The position numbers were made by a program, and so were the translations under genes. DNA of 64,000 bases, taken from contig CM044959.1 in assembly GCA_024516035.1 (NCBI GenBank), positions 25,485,644-25,549,643 on the forward strand, given 5' to 3'. Shown here piece by piece: positions 23,301-36,700 of the stretch. Within the stretch, counting starts at the first letter, position 1. Each line of letters opens with the position of its first letter. Source of the DNA: Bactericera cockerelli. Its lineage: Eukaryota; Arthropoda; Insecta; Hemiptera; Triozidae. Below the pieces are notes generated by a model. The model was not told the DNA's origin, did not search any database, and saw only the letters and a program-made list of their open reading frames with translations.

Positions 23301-26300
23301 TTTTCGCTGCAAATTAATAGGACGAATTTTTCGTTGCATGCATGGTTGGTCTTAACAGATATTTCTTACCAATTGGAATACAATATGTTGAAGGCGCTGA
23401 GTGTCGAGTACAGACTAGCACCTTAACCACTTGACTACCAATTACGGTATAGTTGTAGATCTTCTTCTTCTTTCACTTTGCCTTTCCCAAACCTACTTGG
23501 GGTCGGCATTGTTATTATTATTATTATAGTAAGCTTTATTAGATAGAACAAAAATATATAGTATAGTATAGTAGTGCTTTATTTAGACTGTCGGCTCGAG
23601 ACAGGAAGTCCCATTACGCTAACAGTATACAGTAAAATACAATGAAATTATAAAGAAAAACAAAAAGATTGAACAAAGATACAAGAAAAAAAAAAGAGAA
23701 TGAAGTTCATGTCCTACCTAAAGGGCGGGGTTATTGCCTGTGGCAATCTCTTCCACCCAACCTCATAGTTATTGACTGAAGGGTTAAGGGTTGGGTGGAA
23801 GAGATTGCCTAAGGCAATAACCCCGCCCTTTAGTTAGGACATATATTATGTATATATTTATTTTTTTTTTTATTCTATTATATTGTATATTGTATTTTCA
23901 TTTGTAATTATTTGTATTGTATATAATATGTAATATTACCTAATAAAGTGTAAATAAATAAAAATAAATAAACATACCTGATCATCTTCTACACTGATGC
24001 CTGCTCATCTTCTCTTCCACCCAACCTCATGGTTGAGGTTATTGACTGAACATACCTGATCATCTTCCACACTGATGCCGAACATTGTCAGGTGGTTACG
24101 GAACGTCTTGTCATCAACCAGAGCGTAGAGACTCTCCCGATACGGCTCGGCCTCCTTGATCTTGTAGTTGAGAATACAGTCGAGACACACTTTCTGGATG
24201 ATGGAGTTCCTGCGGGGAGAGAAGCAGAAGAAATAAGGGTTGGGTGGAAGAGATTGCCAAAGGCAATAACCCCGCTTTTTTGTTAGGACATATATTATGT
24301 ATATATTTATTTATTTTTTATTTATTTTTTTCTTCTATTATATTGTATTTTAATTTGTAATTACTTGTGTTGCATATAATATGTCCTATTAATAAAGTGT
24401 AAATAAATAAATAAGAAATAAACATACGAGGGTTCTTTTGGCTCTTTGGGCCGAATTATGAAACAGGCGTAGATTTAATCTTATAATAATAATATCGTCT
24501 GATTTATACTGCCCGATTAGGACTTTTAAAGGCCCATTATTGCAGCAGTAAGCCCAAGACATATTATTATGTGGTAAAAATCCCGAATGGGAGGATAACT
24601 TATCATGTCCCGGCTGGGTTTCGAACCCACGAACTCTGGAATCTTTGGATTTACAGTCTTTACCACTGAGCTGCCGGGACAGACTTTATATATATTTATA
24701 TTTTTTATATTTTTATTAAACGGGAATAACCCAATATACACAAATTACAAAATGTTACAGTTAAAATCATACAACATATTTTTACAACAATAAATATGTA
24801 GGTGAAAGACATGAAAAAAAGTTTTTTTAACAAAGAAAACTAGTTTGCCGCACGCATCATTCTATTGATAGGGTATAAATAATTTGTGCTACATTTCTCA
24901 ACAAAAAATGTTTTACTGAGACGAACTCTACGTGAGCAGTCAAGATTTACTAGTTCCAGCAAATTGGGACAATCAATCTGACCTGACACTTAGTGGACAC
25001 TATCCCTTAACACGCCTTATAGTGGAAATTTCAACCAGTTTGAATTCCCACTAGAGGGCGTGTTAAGGGATAGTGTCCACTAAGATTATAAGATAGGAAG
25101 AGAATGCCGTTGGCATTAGCACCGCCCTTGATCAAGTTTTGTTTTGTTAATTTTAATATCTATGTATGTATTCTATGTAAATAAAACTTGATCTAATATG
25201 TTTAATAATAATCTGGGTTTGTTCGCATGATTTTGCTCGAGAGGGTTGTTTTCTCAGTTCGAACCATTTGGGTGTCTCGGATATATCTTAAAAAATTATT
25301 ACCGTATCTTCATAAGAAAGGTCCCAGAGACATAGTTTCAAATTACCGCCCAATAAGTCTGGCCCCCAATTTCTACAAGCTGTTTACAAAAATAATACAA
25401 ATGAAAATATCAGGGGAAATAAACAAAGATCAAGATGAAGAACAAGCTGGATTTCGTCCCTCTTATTCGACAACAGATCATTTACAGACAGTGAATCAAC
25501 TTATTGAAAAATGTAAAGAATTCAATATAGATATTTTTCTTGGTATGGTGGACTATTCCCTAGCTTTTGACTCTATCAGAAAGGAAAAAATTTGGTCAAG
25601 TTTGGAAAGATTAACAGTGTCCAAAAAAATTATTAGTATAATAAAAACAATTTATAATAAAAACAAGGCGTATATATCTACAGACAAGAAAGGAAGAACC
25701 TTCAATATCAGCAGGGGCGTCCGGCAAGGCTGCCCTTTATCGGCAACACTTTTTATTAATGTGCTGCAGTCCATATTTAATAAAATGGACTGGAAAAATT
25801 ATGGAATAAAAATTGGAAATATTAAACTAAATAATTTAAGGTTTGCTGATGATGTTGTCTTGATTGCAAATAATGAGACTGAACTTAAGGAAATGTTGGG
25901 ACAGTTGGAAAAAGAAAGCAACAAATTTGGACTACAGATTAATACTGAAAAAACAAAAATTTTAAGTACAAGAAATATTGGCCATATAGAAGTTGACAAA
26001 ATAATTAATCAAGTTCAAGAATATATTTATCTTGGACAGTTAATATCACTGGATAACAGAATGGACCAAGAGTTAGATAGAAGAAGAAGTCTGGCCTGGA
26101 AAAAATATTGGGCCCTAAAAGGTATATTCAAATCAAAAATATCAATTAAAGCAAAAGTAAAAATACTAAGCAGTTGTATATTCCCATGTTTATACTATGG
26201 CAGTCAAACCTGGTCGCTAAAGAAATGCCAACTGATGAAACTTAGATCTACCCAAACCACAATGATGAGAAGCATGTTAGGAATAAAGAAATCTGACCGA

Positions 26301-27720
26301 GTGAGAAATACAACCATTCAAAGATTAGCACCAGTTGAAAATATTGAAAAAATAACAAAGAAAATGAAAATAAAATGGGCAGGTCACATAATGAGAATGG
26401 AAAAGAAGAGATGGACTAGAGTGGTCACACTCTGGAAACCAACAGGAAGGAGAAATAGAGGAAGACAAAGGATGAGATGGTGTGAAGAGGTTAGGAAAGT
26501 TATGGGATCAAATTGGCAAAATCTAGCATTAGATCGGTTAGAATGGAAAAAAGCGGTAGAAGAAAAGATAAATGAATAAAAAATAAATAAAAAAATATGT
26601 AAAGTTAAGTTATAACTATGTAGATATATGAAGGAAGAAGATAAATTAAAAGAAACAAAAGAATTTGAAAAAAAAAAAAAATATATTTAGATAAATGTTA
26701 AATGAAATAAATCTTTAGAAACACACATAAATTCTAAAAATACCTACCAAAAACCTAGTTTGGAAAAGGTATTAAGTTACTAATACTAAAAAAAAAAAAA
26801 AAAAATAGTTTAGGATTATAGAGTTGTATTAAATATAAAAAGAAATTATAGGTATGGTATTTTATGTTTTTATGTAACAATAATTTGAATATCTTGTTTA
26901 TGTAATGTATCTGTAAAAACAAAATAAAACCCCAAAAAGGGAGGCCCGTGCTCTGTACAGAGTGTCAGAGGGCTTATTATTATTATTATAGTATGTATAT
27001 ATTCTATGTTATTTTTAATAATAAGATTAAATCCAAGCTTGTCTCATAATTAGGCAATTAGCATTTAATGCACCCTCTAACATTCACAGCTTCCTCAACA
27101 AACACATCACCAGCTAACCTGTGACACAGGAACTCCTCGTATATTCTGCGTATCTCCGGTTCCCGGTGCACGGACTTGGGGTTAGGCATGGCCGCCATCA
27201 CGTTGAAGTGCGCCAGAAACAGCCGCATGGAGTTCCGGTTGTGAGCATCTCGCGAGCGCTTCGTCTTGAATTGGTTGCCGCCGGCACTGGCTTTGCTTGC
27301 CTTCAATTCAATTATTTATTTATTGTACAAAATGTTACATGGACATGTGGTACAAAAGTCAATATTAAAATAAAAATACATAGATAGTTATTAAATTTAA
27401 ATGATAAAAATTAAAAAAAAACTAAAATTAGAAAATATAACTAAAACGACAATTCAGTAATTGCAAAGGTGTAGTACCTACCTGAAAGAAGGAAAATTCA
27501 GACTGGTGGAGCTTGCATCCGCAGCCACCTGCTGGAGCAGGAAACCAGTTGGATGGGAGGGAGGAAGGGAGGGAGAGAGGGAGGGAGAGAGAAGAGAGAC
27601 TGTTACACACTGTATATCCTAATCTAACACCCTGTATGTAAAGAGAGAAGAGAAGAGAAGAGAGAGAGAGAGAGGAAGAGAGAGAGAGAGAGAGGAGAGA
27701 GAAAGAGAGAGAAGAGAGAA

Positions 27721-27770
<50 letters not shown>

Positions 27771-30700
27771 AGGAGGGGAGAGAGAGAGAAGAGAAAACTA
27801 GAATAACGTGGTGGAGAACACTATATTCATTTATTTTTTCTATAAATAAAAATAGGCTATAGAAAGTCGTTTCTACCTTTTGACATTAATTTGAAGAAAT
27901 ACATCTCTTTCCTTAATTTATACTTTAACATTATTGAGCTGGTTGATAAGTCGGTAAATCATTTAAGATAAAAAGTGTAAGTAGGTATGTGCTTCATCAT
28001 AATTACTTTGCTTCCTTTTTTAAAACTAGAAAAAAAAATTAAATACCTCTTCAATAGCTTCCTCTCCACTTGTGTAATTATTTAATGAACTTCTTCGTTT
28101 CTTATGACTTTGCTCGTTGTCCTCCTTACTCCTTAGTTTTCGTTTTTTTGCTTTTCCTGTCCTTCTCTGGGGGCTGGTCTTCAGTTTCTGACTGTAAATG
28201 AAACACACGATTGACATTTTCAAATAAAATCTGAATTAAAAATAATTTATTCTTACATGATTGAGGGAAAATAAAAACGATATCAGCTAAAACTGCCGCA
28301 GTATTACTTTTCTTAATTTTGGAGAAAAAAAATCCAAGTTAATGGATATGGTCCTTGGAAGTAATTTAATGAGTTTTTTGTTATTTTTTTTTTTGTGATG
28401 GGTAGAGGAATATATTATGTGGGTTTATATATAAAAAAACCCCATATTATACATATTATTTTAAGAATTAACACTACCTATTTCATTTATGATCAACTAT
28501 GACAAAAACTCATATTGTACATTTATTAAAAGTCGAAAACGACTTTTAATAAATGATTTTTTATGATTTTCTTCTTATTCTTTTATTTGTAGTAAGTTGT
28601 AACATTTCTATTGTTTTTTATACTCCAACTCAGCTTCTATTGATTATTTTGTATATTATGTACTTATGTACGAGTATGTCCAATAATTGTAAATAAAAAA
28701 GGCAACTTGTTTGCAAATAAAGTTTTAAAAAAATGATTTTTTATCTCTATGAAAGCAAATGCGCGAAAACCCGCTAAATCCATTCAAGCCATCCGTACTC
28801 ACTTCTTCAGTCTCTTCCTCGCCTTCTCCTCCTTCTCTTCCTCCTCTCCTCCTTCCTCCTCTCCTCCCCCTCCTCTCCTCTCCTCCCCCTCCTCAGGGCG
28901 CGAATATTCCACACCCGCGCCACCTCAGCGTCGCCCCTGCTGAACTCCTCATTCACAAAGTCCAGAAACAGCGCCGCCAAATCTCGATTCTTCAAACCTA
29001 TGAGCTTCTTCATTTGAGTTAGCGTTTCCCAAAGTAGCACTCTCACATTGCCATGGTCTGGCTTGTCGGTGAGGGATGTGAGAAGCGAATGATGTTCGTT
29101 GAGAAACGATAATTTCGAGTCTATACTCGGGTACTCGTGATCTGAGAATCAGAGTAGAAGTAACATAATGAGTAATTCAGTACAAAATTCATAAACATCC
29201 CTTTGAAAAATAGGTTCCTAACTGCCACCATTTTAAGGTTAAAAATTTAGATAACTATAAATTAAACTCTCAATTTCAACCTCGAGTAAAAATAAAGTTC
29301 TGTCATAGTATGACAAAATACATACCAATTCCAAACTCTGGGAAAAAAAACAGTTACTATCCTGGTTTTCATGTAGCGTTGAGACAAAGGTAACTTCAAA
29401 ACCAAGCAGAATTGATGTTTTCATGCCAGATAGTAAATAAATAAAAAAATCGGAATTTTGGATTTTGGAAATTACAAGTTTGAAGGTATGTAGTTATCAT
29501 TATTATAATTATTAATTTTGTGTCTAAAAATGAATTGATATTCAGAAGAAAAAAGACTCACTCTCAGTTTGTTTGAGATGGCCCAACATCTTGACATACT
29601 CGGGCCAGAACTCGCCAACGGGCATTGTGTCACCCAAAGCCACTATATTGCCGCAGACCGGTTTCCATAGCAACGAGAAGTTGACATAGAGCACGCCGAA
29701 CATGTACTTGAGACTGGCCAGGCACGGGTAGGTCTCCAGTTTCTGCAGGAGCGACAGTTTGTCTCGGTAGGTCTGGAGTGTGATCTCGGTGGTTTCAGCC
29801 TGGTGGATCAGTGTGAAGACGGTGGCCTCTAGTTCCGAGTTCAGAGGTTCGAGTAGTGTGAGAATGTGGGAGGAGAGCGTTCGGATCTGGATAAAACAAC
29901 ATTAGCAAAGCAACATCAGAATTTTGACATACTTAAATGTTCAGTTAACATACTAATAATGAATGAGCGTAGGAAAAAAGCAAGTGAACCAACAACTTCA
30001 AGACATTTTATTGTTAGAATAAATTTTAGACCGTTAAAATCTGGTCTAACATATACAATTATACAGATGTATAGTTGTATACAGACACCGATAATATCAC
30101 TAAAGCTATATCTAGATACAAATCAAATCAAGAGTGTGCCTAGTAATCATCCACCAATTCCATTAGAAGAAAAAGACCTTCCAAGGGAAACTAGTGCAAC
30201 TAAGATTCTCAAAAACTCTTATCAGTCTGGACTTGTACTCACACCACACATCACCTGTTAAACTGTGCAGCCAACCCCACCACACTCACTCCTATAGATT
30301 TATGGAGCAACCTAGTTCAGATACCAAAGAGTATGCAGAAGATTGCTGATCCATTGCCACTATATTTTATTTCTAACCCATGAAACTCAAAAAATTTACA
30401 GCTGTGAGTTCAGTTAACTTCTACATACTGGATCTCAATGGGTAGGTCTAAGTCTCACCTGAGCATAGGGTGAGCACAGATTGTCCACACACAGTCTCTT
30501 CAGTTCTGAGGTCAGAGCTTGGTCCAGACTTGCAACATCTACCTCTAGAACACTCAAACATAGATCTACAGTCCTAAGAGCACACACCTGTAAAAGAACA
30601 ATCATACTATGTTAGACGAAAAAAATCAAAGACATGGCAATTTAATTGAATGTTGTAGTTATAACGCATGTCAACACTGATTTTTTTTAAGAAGTTAAAA

Positions 30701-33700
30701 TTCTCTATGTTTTAGACTCATTGAAAAATGAAAAGGTATATTTGAATTTGAAGGTATGCAATACAAATATCCAACATACCTCATTCAAACTCGACTTTAA
30801 CACGCTCAGAATACTACCCAAATCAACTTGGGTCGGGTCTATTCTTAGCTGAGTCTCCACAAGCAGTGTGTACATGTAGCGCTGAGTGTCTGAGCTGACA
30901 TCGTGTGAGCGTAGCTTGTTGAGAGCACAGTGAAGTTTGGATAGCAGAGGGGGAGGCGCGTTTACATGAGGTGCTATGAGAATCGTGCACAGGATGTCAT
31001 CGGTGGATGAGGTACTTGAACTGAGTAGTGAAGTCATGTGAGAGAGGAGATTGTTCCGTTTCCTGAAAATCAAAACAATATTTCAGTCACATTATTTAAC
31101 ATATTGTATTGTTGCTCGAGAGGTTAAGGCGTTAGACCAGCTAGCACAGGGATCCATTGCTAAGAAAACCACCCAATGCATACATTTTTCCTCATTGATT
31201 TTAGAATTTGAGCACTTAATAATGGTACCAAAACAACTGCTGAAGGGACTCTCCCTATTCGTACAGAAGAAATAAATGTCCATTATTATAATTTATATTG
31301 TCAGCTAAGATCCGCAGTCTCATTATGTTGGCATACGGATAAACACAAGGATGAATAATTTTGTGTCATGTAAAAACTACGTGAGGAAGGCCGAAACTTA
31401 GCCTAACGCACTGCCCTATGCATAGGATTTAAAGCAAGATGCAAATCTCACCATCTCATGTTTTAAATTTTCTAGTTCTTTTTTCATCACTTTTTTGCCC
31501 ACAAGTGGTGCAAAAACTTTAGGGTAAGGAGTAAAAAAATCTATCATTATAAATAATACGTATTTGTTTGACCTGATTTTTATTTATTATTAATTTGTCT
31601 TTTTTCCATAGAAACCGAGTTCAGTACTTTCATCGATAAGGCGGCGAACTCGTAACCGGAGGTCCTTGGTTTGAGTTCAAAGTTCAGAAAAGATTTCCTA
31701 GATCAAGTTTGATTAATTCTAATATCACATCGTGATTAACACAAAAATATTACAAAATATGACTTTTTTTAAGATTTCATTCCATAGAAACTTAAGTACA
31801 GACTTACTTATTGGTAAAATCCAGTGGAATTCGTTTCCACTCATCAAAATGAGATCCCAGCGCTATGGAGGGAACTTTGTGCAGTACCAACTTAGTAAGG
31901 ACTTCCAATAGGTCAGAATCAGGGGAAGCAGACTCACAGAAGTTGAGCAGAGAGGGAAGTACCAGGGTGTTGAATCCTGCACAGCTGAATACCCGCTCAA
32001 TGAAGTCTAAGTACAGGTGACGCTGGGGTATACGAAGCACCTGAATACCAAAAACAAGGTGACTATAATTAGTCTATTGGGTCTGTGGAGGGGTGGGAGG
32101 TTTTAGTGTTTTGTGGTCGGTTGTAGGGAAGGCTAGGGAACCATGGGATCCGGGGCTCTCCTCTCTTACAGGGGACAGACCCGGTTCTCATGGAATGGCC
32201 TTCCATTTTCACATAACCAGGCTTCCGACATGGCGGCAGTATACATAAGTATGCTGCCGTCTTGGGCCTGGTATCTCTATTAAAGAGATTTTTCCTCCTT
32301 CCTGTCCACAGGCCTGAAGCCCATTCTGTGTTCAAAAAAAAAAAAAAAAAAAAAAAAAAGGTGACTATAATTTTTTGTCAAAAATTGGCATTTAACTTTA
32401 CCATGCAGTAATATAGTTCTGGAAAGAGGACACAGACTCCTAATTTAGGTTCCTTACTTGAATTATCTCATTGAATTTAAAACTTTTTTATTTATATAAT
32501 TGTAGACTACAAAGAAAAGTTAAGTAGAGTAAATTATTAAATATAGTGAATTTTCACCTCTTTGTCATTAAAAAAATCTCGGAACTCACATTATAAGCCA
32601 ACTGGCAAGCAAATTCCTGGGATATTTTCACAGCAGGGGAGCGCTGGAGAGTGGCTGCAATGATGACTACCTCTTGTAGTACAGACTCTGGCAAACTCTT
32701 ATCCTGCACCATCTGAATGACCACGTCAATGATAGGTTTTGGTTGAGTCACTGTAATTCCTCGCTTGTACACAGCCATGACTTTCATCAGACCCAGTATA
32801 TTTAGAATGGAGTGCTCCCAGTGATTGGACTTGTCTTTTTGCCAAGCCAAAAGAAATTCTGATATTTTTTTCTGAGGAATAAACAACCCAACAAATAGTG
32901 CTTGAATTAGACATAGTATCTATCTACAAATTAATATGCTTTTAATCATGATTTTACGTTGATTTTGTATTATTATCAGATTGTTGGAATTCCAGTGAAA
33001 AGACAAAGATAATGTCCCTAAAAGTACAACAGTACTTAAAGGGATTTTCATCACTAAAAGAGACGATTTAAGAAATGTTAAATAATCTTATAAAAAAAAT
33101 CTCGCACCCACGAGATAGCAGATCTCGCAAGTTCTCGCCCAATCTCGCGAGATTGGGCTTGTGGCTAAAATTTGAAAATTGTGAAAACATATTTTTTTCC
33201 TCCGAAATTTAATTTTCCAGACCGCTCTAATATGAATGGTTTTTATATGGCAACTTTATTACCTAGTTACCTACATAGGTACAATCTATACTTATTCTTT
33301 TCAAACTAATCAATGAATTTCTCCTGTTTAAAAATCCATTTTTACTGTAGTAATCTTCTAAAATAAAATTATTTTAATGTTGAACATTAATATAAATAGG
33401 ATTAGGTTAAGAATTTCTTCCAGGAGGTTAGATCTTGACTCTCTAAACAGGCATAGTTTTGAGGAATTTCAAAGCTAACGAAATGGAATTTCCAGTACCC
33501 ATGAGAAAAAAATAATAAAATAAAAGAATTGTTCTCTATTTTGTTTTTCAGGGCATACTTCGAGCCCCAAGTAAGTACCTAGTTCCTCAATGTAACAGAC
33601 TCATATAAATGTTCATTTTAAAATGTCACTTTTGATGATAATTAGTAGTCACTGTGGCAGAGTGAGTTAGCGCGCTAGGCATTCCACACATAGTGACCTG

Positions 33701-36700
33701 GGTTCGATTCCCAGCGGGGGAGGATTTTTTCTCCTCTGTACTTGGATGTTCGGGGTCCACTCATACCTCGTGAGGAAAAATGAGTAGCTGCTTTGATGTG
33801 AAGCAGCGACCAGTGGCAGAATCATAGGCAAAAAAATAATACAAGATATTGTAAATTAAAGTGGTAAAGTCCTATGATTCTGCGCTACCCACTAAAATTG
33901 TGACATAATAACACAAAGAAAAAGCATTATTATTATTTGATGATAATTTAAATTAGTTTAGAACATAAAATACTGTTGCGTATTGACATCCCTAAATACT
34001 CTAAATAGGACTTACGTGTAATATGGGCCACACAATAGTACATTGCTCTGGTTCTAGCTCTGATATTAACAAACTCAGAGTACAAGACAAGACTCGAGAT
34101 AAGCACTCAGTCTCAATATTTTCTTCTCCCAAACAACTGACGACATCTGTCAAGAAGCCTTGTGTGCAACTGTGAAGTTTTCCAGACACACCCTTGATAG
34201 TTTCAAAAAGTAATGTGCCACATCCCTCTTCGCCCTGAAAATGAGGCAAAAGTATTTTTTTAGTACCTGCATAAAACAAGAAAATAAAATTGTCACATGA
34301 TTCAATACAAAGGAAGTAAATTGAAAAAAAAGAAGAAGAAAAAACGGTTCTTCTTTTGTGAAGCCTATACAAAATTTAATAACCCTTTAGAGAATTATAG
34401 CAATCTACCGATTTTAAATTTGTTAAACATACAAGTGTGTGTTTTTAACACTTTTACATTATTTTTTGTTAAAAGTATGTTGTGGATCAAATACAATATA
34501 TAATTATTTGTGAAAGAAGAAGAAGAAGAAAATAGTTCTCACCTCAGGTTGTTTTTTAAGTGCTTTTAAAATCAAATGGATAAATTGTTTTCTATTCTTA
34601 ATTTTACGAGCAACATATGCAAAACTTTGAGCAGAAAAGTTGACAATATACAATGATTGAGTATTGTTGAGAAGTGGTAGTAACAAGTGAAGTACATTGT
34701 CAATATTTTGTACAAGTTGTTTCCAAAGAATCTTGAATAAATATGCTAGACACTGGAAAGCCCACTCTATTTGATCATAGTCCTTGCAGTAGAGTAGGTT
34801 TATGATGAGAGGAAAGATACGAGGAAAATATTCATAGAATTCTTGATGTGTTAGGTCTTTGGCCAATGCTACAATAAATCTGAAAAGTGACAAGAAAAAG
34901 ATAATTTTCATTAAATAGACAGTTTTTGCAAGCAAAATTAGCATGATGTTAATTGAACTTTGTGTAATTATTCCATGAAAACTTGTTTCTGCACATGCAA
35001 GCAAATTTTCAAGTCTTAATTTGAAGAAAATAAGACACCTATTTTCAAAACCCAAGCCTTTTTGTGTTTGTTTTGAGAAAAAGAATTGTGCTTGTTGGTT
35101 TTGAAAACATGAAAAATAATGTGAGACTGAAACAATTCTAATTTATAAATTCCCTTAATTGAAATAGTGTGACATTGAATTCAATATGACACTATTTTGC
35201 AAAAACTCACTTATATGAAAAAAATCATGTTGAAAATAACTCACACAACTTACCTCCATTTCAGCCCTAGAAACTGATACCTAAACAACACTTTGAAAAT
35301 GATAATATATAATACCTACAACCCAAAAAAACACAATTTTGTCTTTTATTGTGTGAAATTTACAAAAACAATATATCATAAAAAAAAAAATGTAAATCTA
35401 GGCAGTCAGATATTTAAAAAAAGTGCATTTTCACACTTACCATGAAATTATGTAATAATTTTCATTTGTGTTATTATGTCACATTTTTCAGTGGGTAGCA
35501 CAGAATCATAAGACTTTTTTTTTACCATTATAATATACCATATTTTGTTTTGTCCATAATTTCGCACTGACACTGCTCAGCTGCTCACATTAAAGCAGCT
35601 ACTCATTTTTCCTCATGAGGTATGGGTGGACTTACTATTAATAGGTATCAACACTTTTATGGACCACCCTGTATATATTTGTATTAATCACAAGAGTGAT
35701 GTCATAATTAATGAATATTCCCAATACTTGGGACTCAAACCATAGGTACAAGTCTGCTGCCAAATGGAATGAGCTAATGAAGTACATAAGGACAGAAATT
35801 GATTTTTTTGCTGTTGAAAGATTTTGTGATCAAAAAATTAATATTTTCATGGCTACCTTCAATTTTTCACTCTGACAAAATATGTACCTATCCATGCATA
35901 ACTTACTCTAATGTGGGTTCAAGAGAAAATTCATTTTTCAATTGCAAATATTTGACCAGTGTGTTGATTAGTTTTTCCTTCTGAGCAATGACTTGGGGTA
36001 GAATTTTAACATGATGAGTTAATTCTTTGCAAAGGTCATTGTAACTTTCTGATGTATTCAAACCATTCCACTTGACAATTGCCTGGTAGAAGAATGTTTC
36101 TCGTTCATTATCTACTTCTTCATTTTTGTGACCAACTCTATGAAATATATCGATGTCCAAATTTGTGATTCTTTCTGAAAATGGTTGGAACTGAAATGAC
36201 AAATAAGTATGTAATAATTAGACTGGGGATCACATTTCAAATGGGTAATAGCATATTGTTTTGGCAGTTAAAATAATAATGATAATGTTATGTTATATTG
36301 TATTATTATTACACAATTATAAAGGGTCTGAAAATAAATTTTCTTGAAAAGTCACATAGTTTTCTGCCATTTTTTCTCACTAGATATGAGGGGACCTTAA
36401 AATCGTCCAAGTACAGAGCAGAAAAATGTCTAATCTGCTGGGGATTGAACCCAGGTCACCATGCATGCAATCCATGTCAATTACACTACTCAGTAACAGT
36501 GAATTTTTACTCTATGCTGTGGTCAGAGTATGCACAGGAAGGACACCTGAGGTACTGCTATGACAAGTAGCCCATAAGGTACTGATATGGCAAATAGCCC
36601 CTTTACCATAATATGGTCGATAGATTTAATAATAATGAGATTTAATAATTAATGAGATATTATCTCATTTATCTATTATTATTATTTTTTTTTTTTTAAG

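Noticed and set aside
29866..30261. 131-codon plus-strand frame as a host gene
   Set aside because: It overlaps the exon 9 border, and its end resembles a decayed LINE reverse-transcriptase C-terminus.
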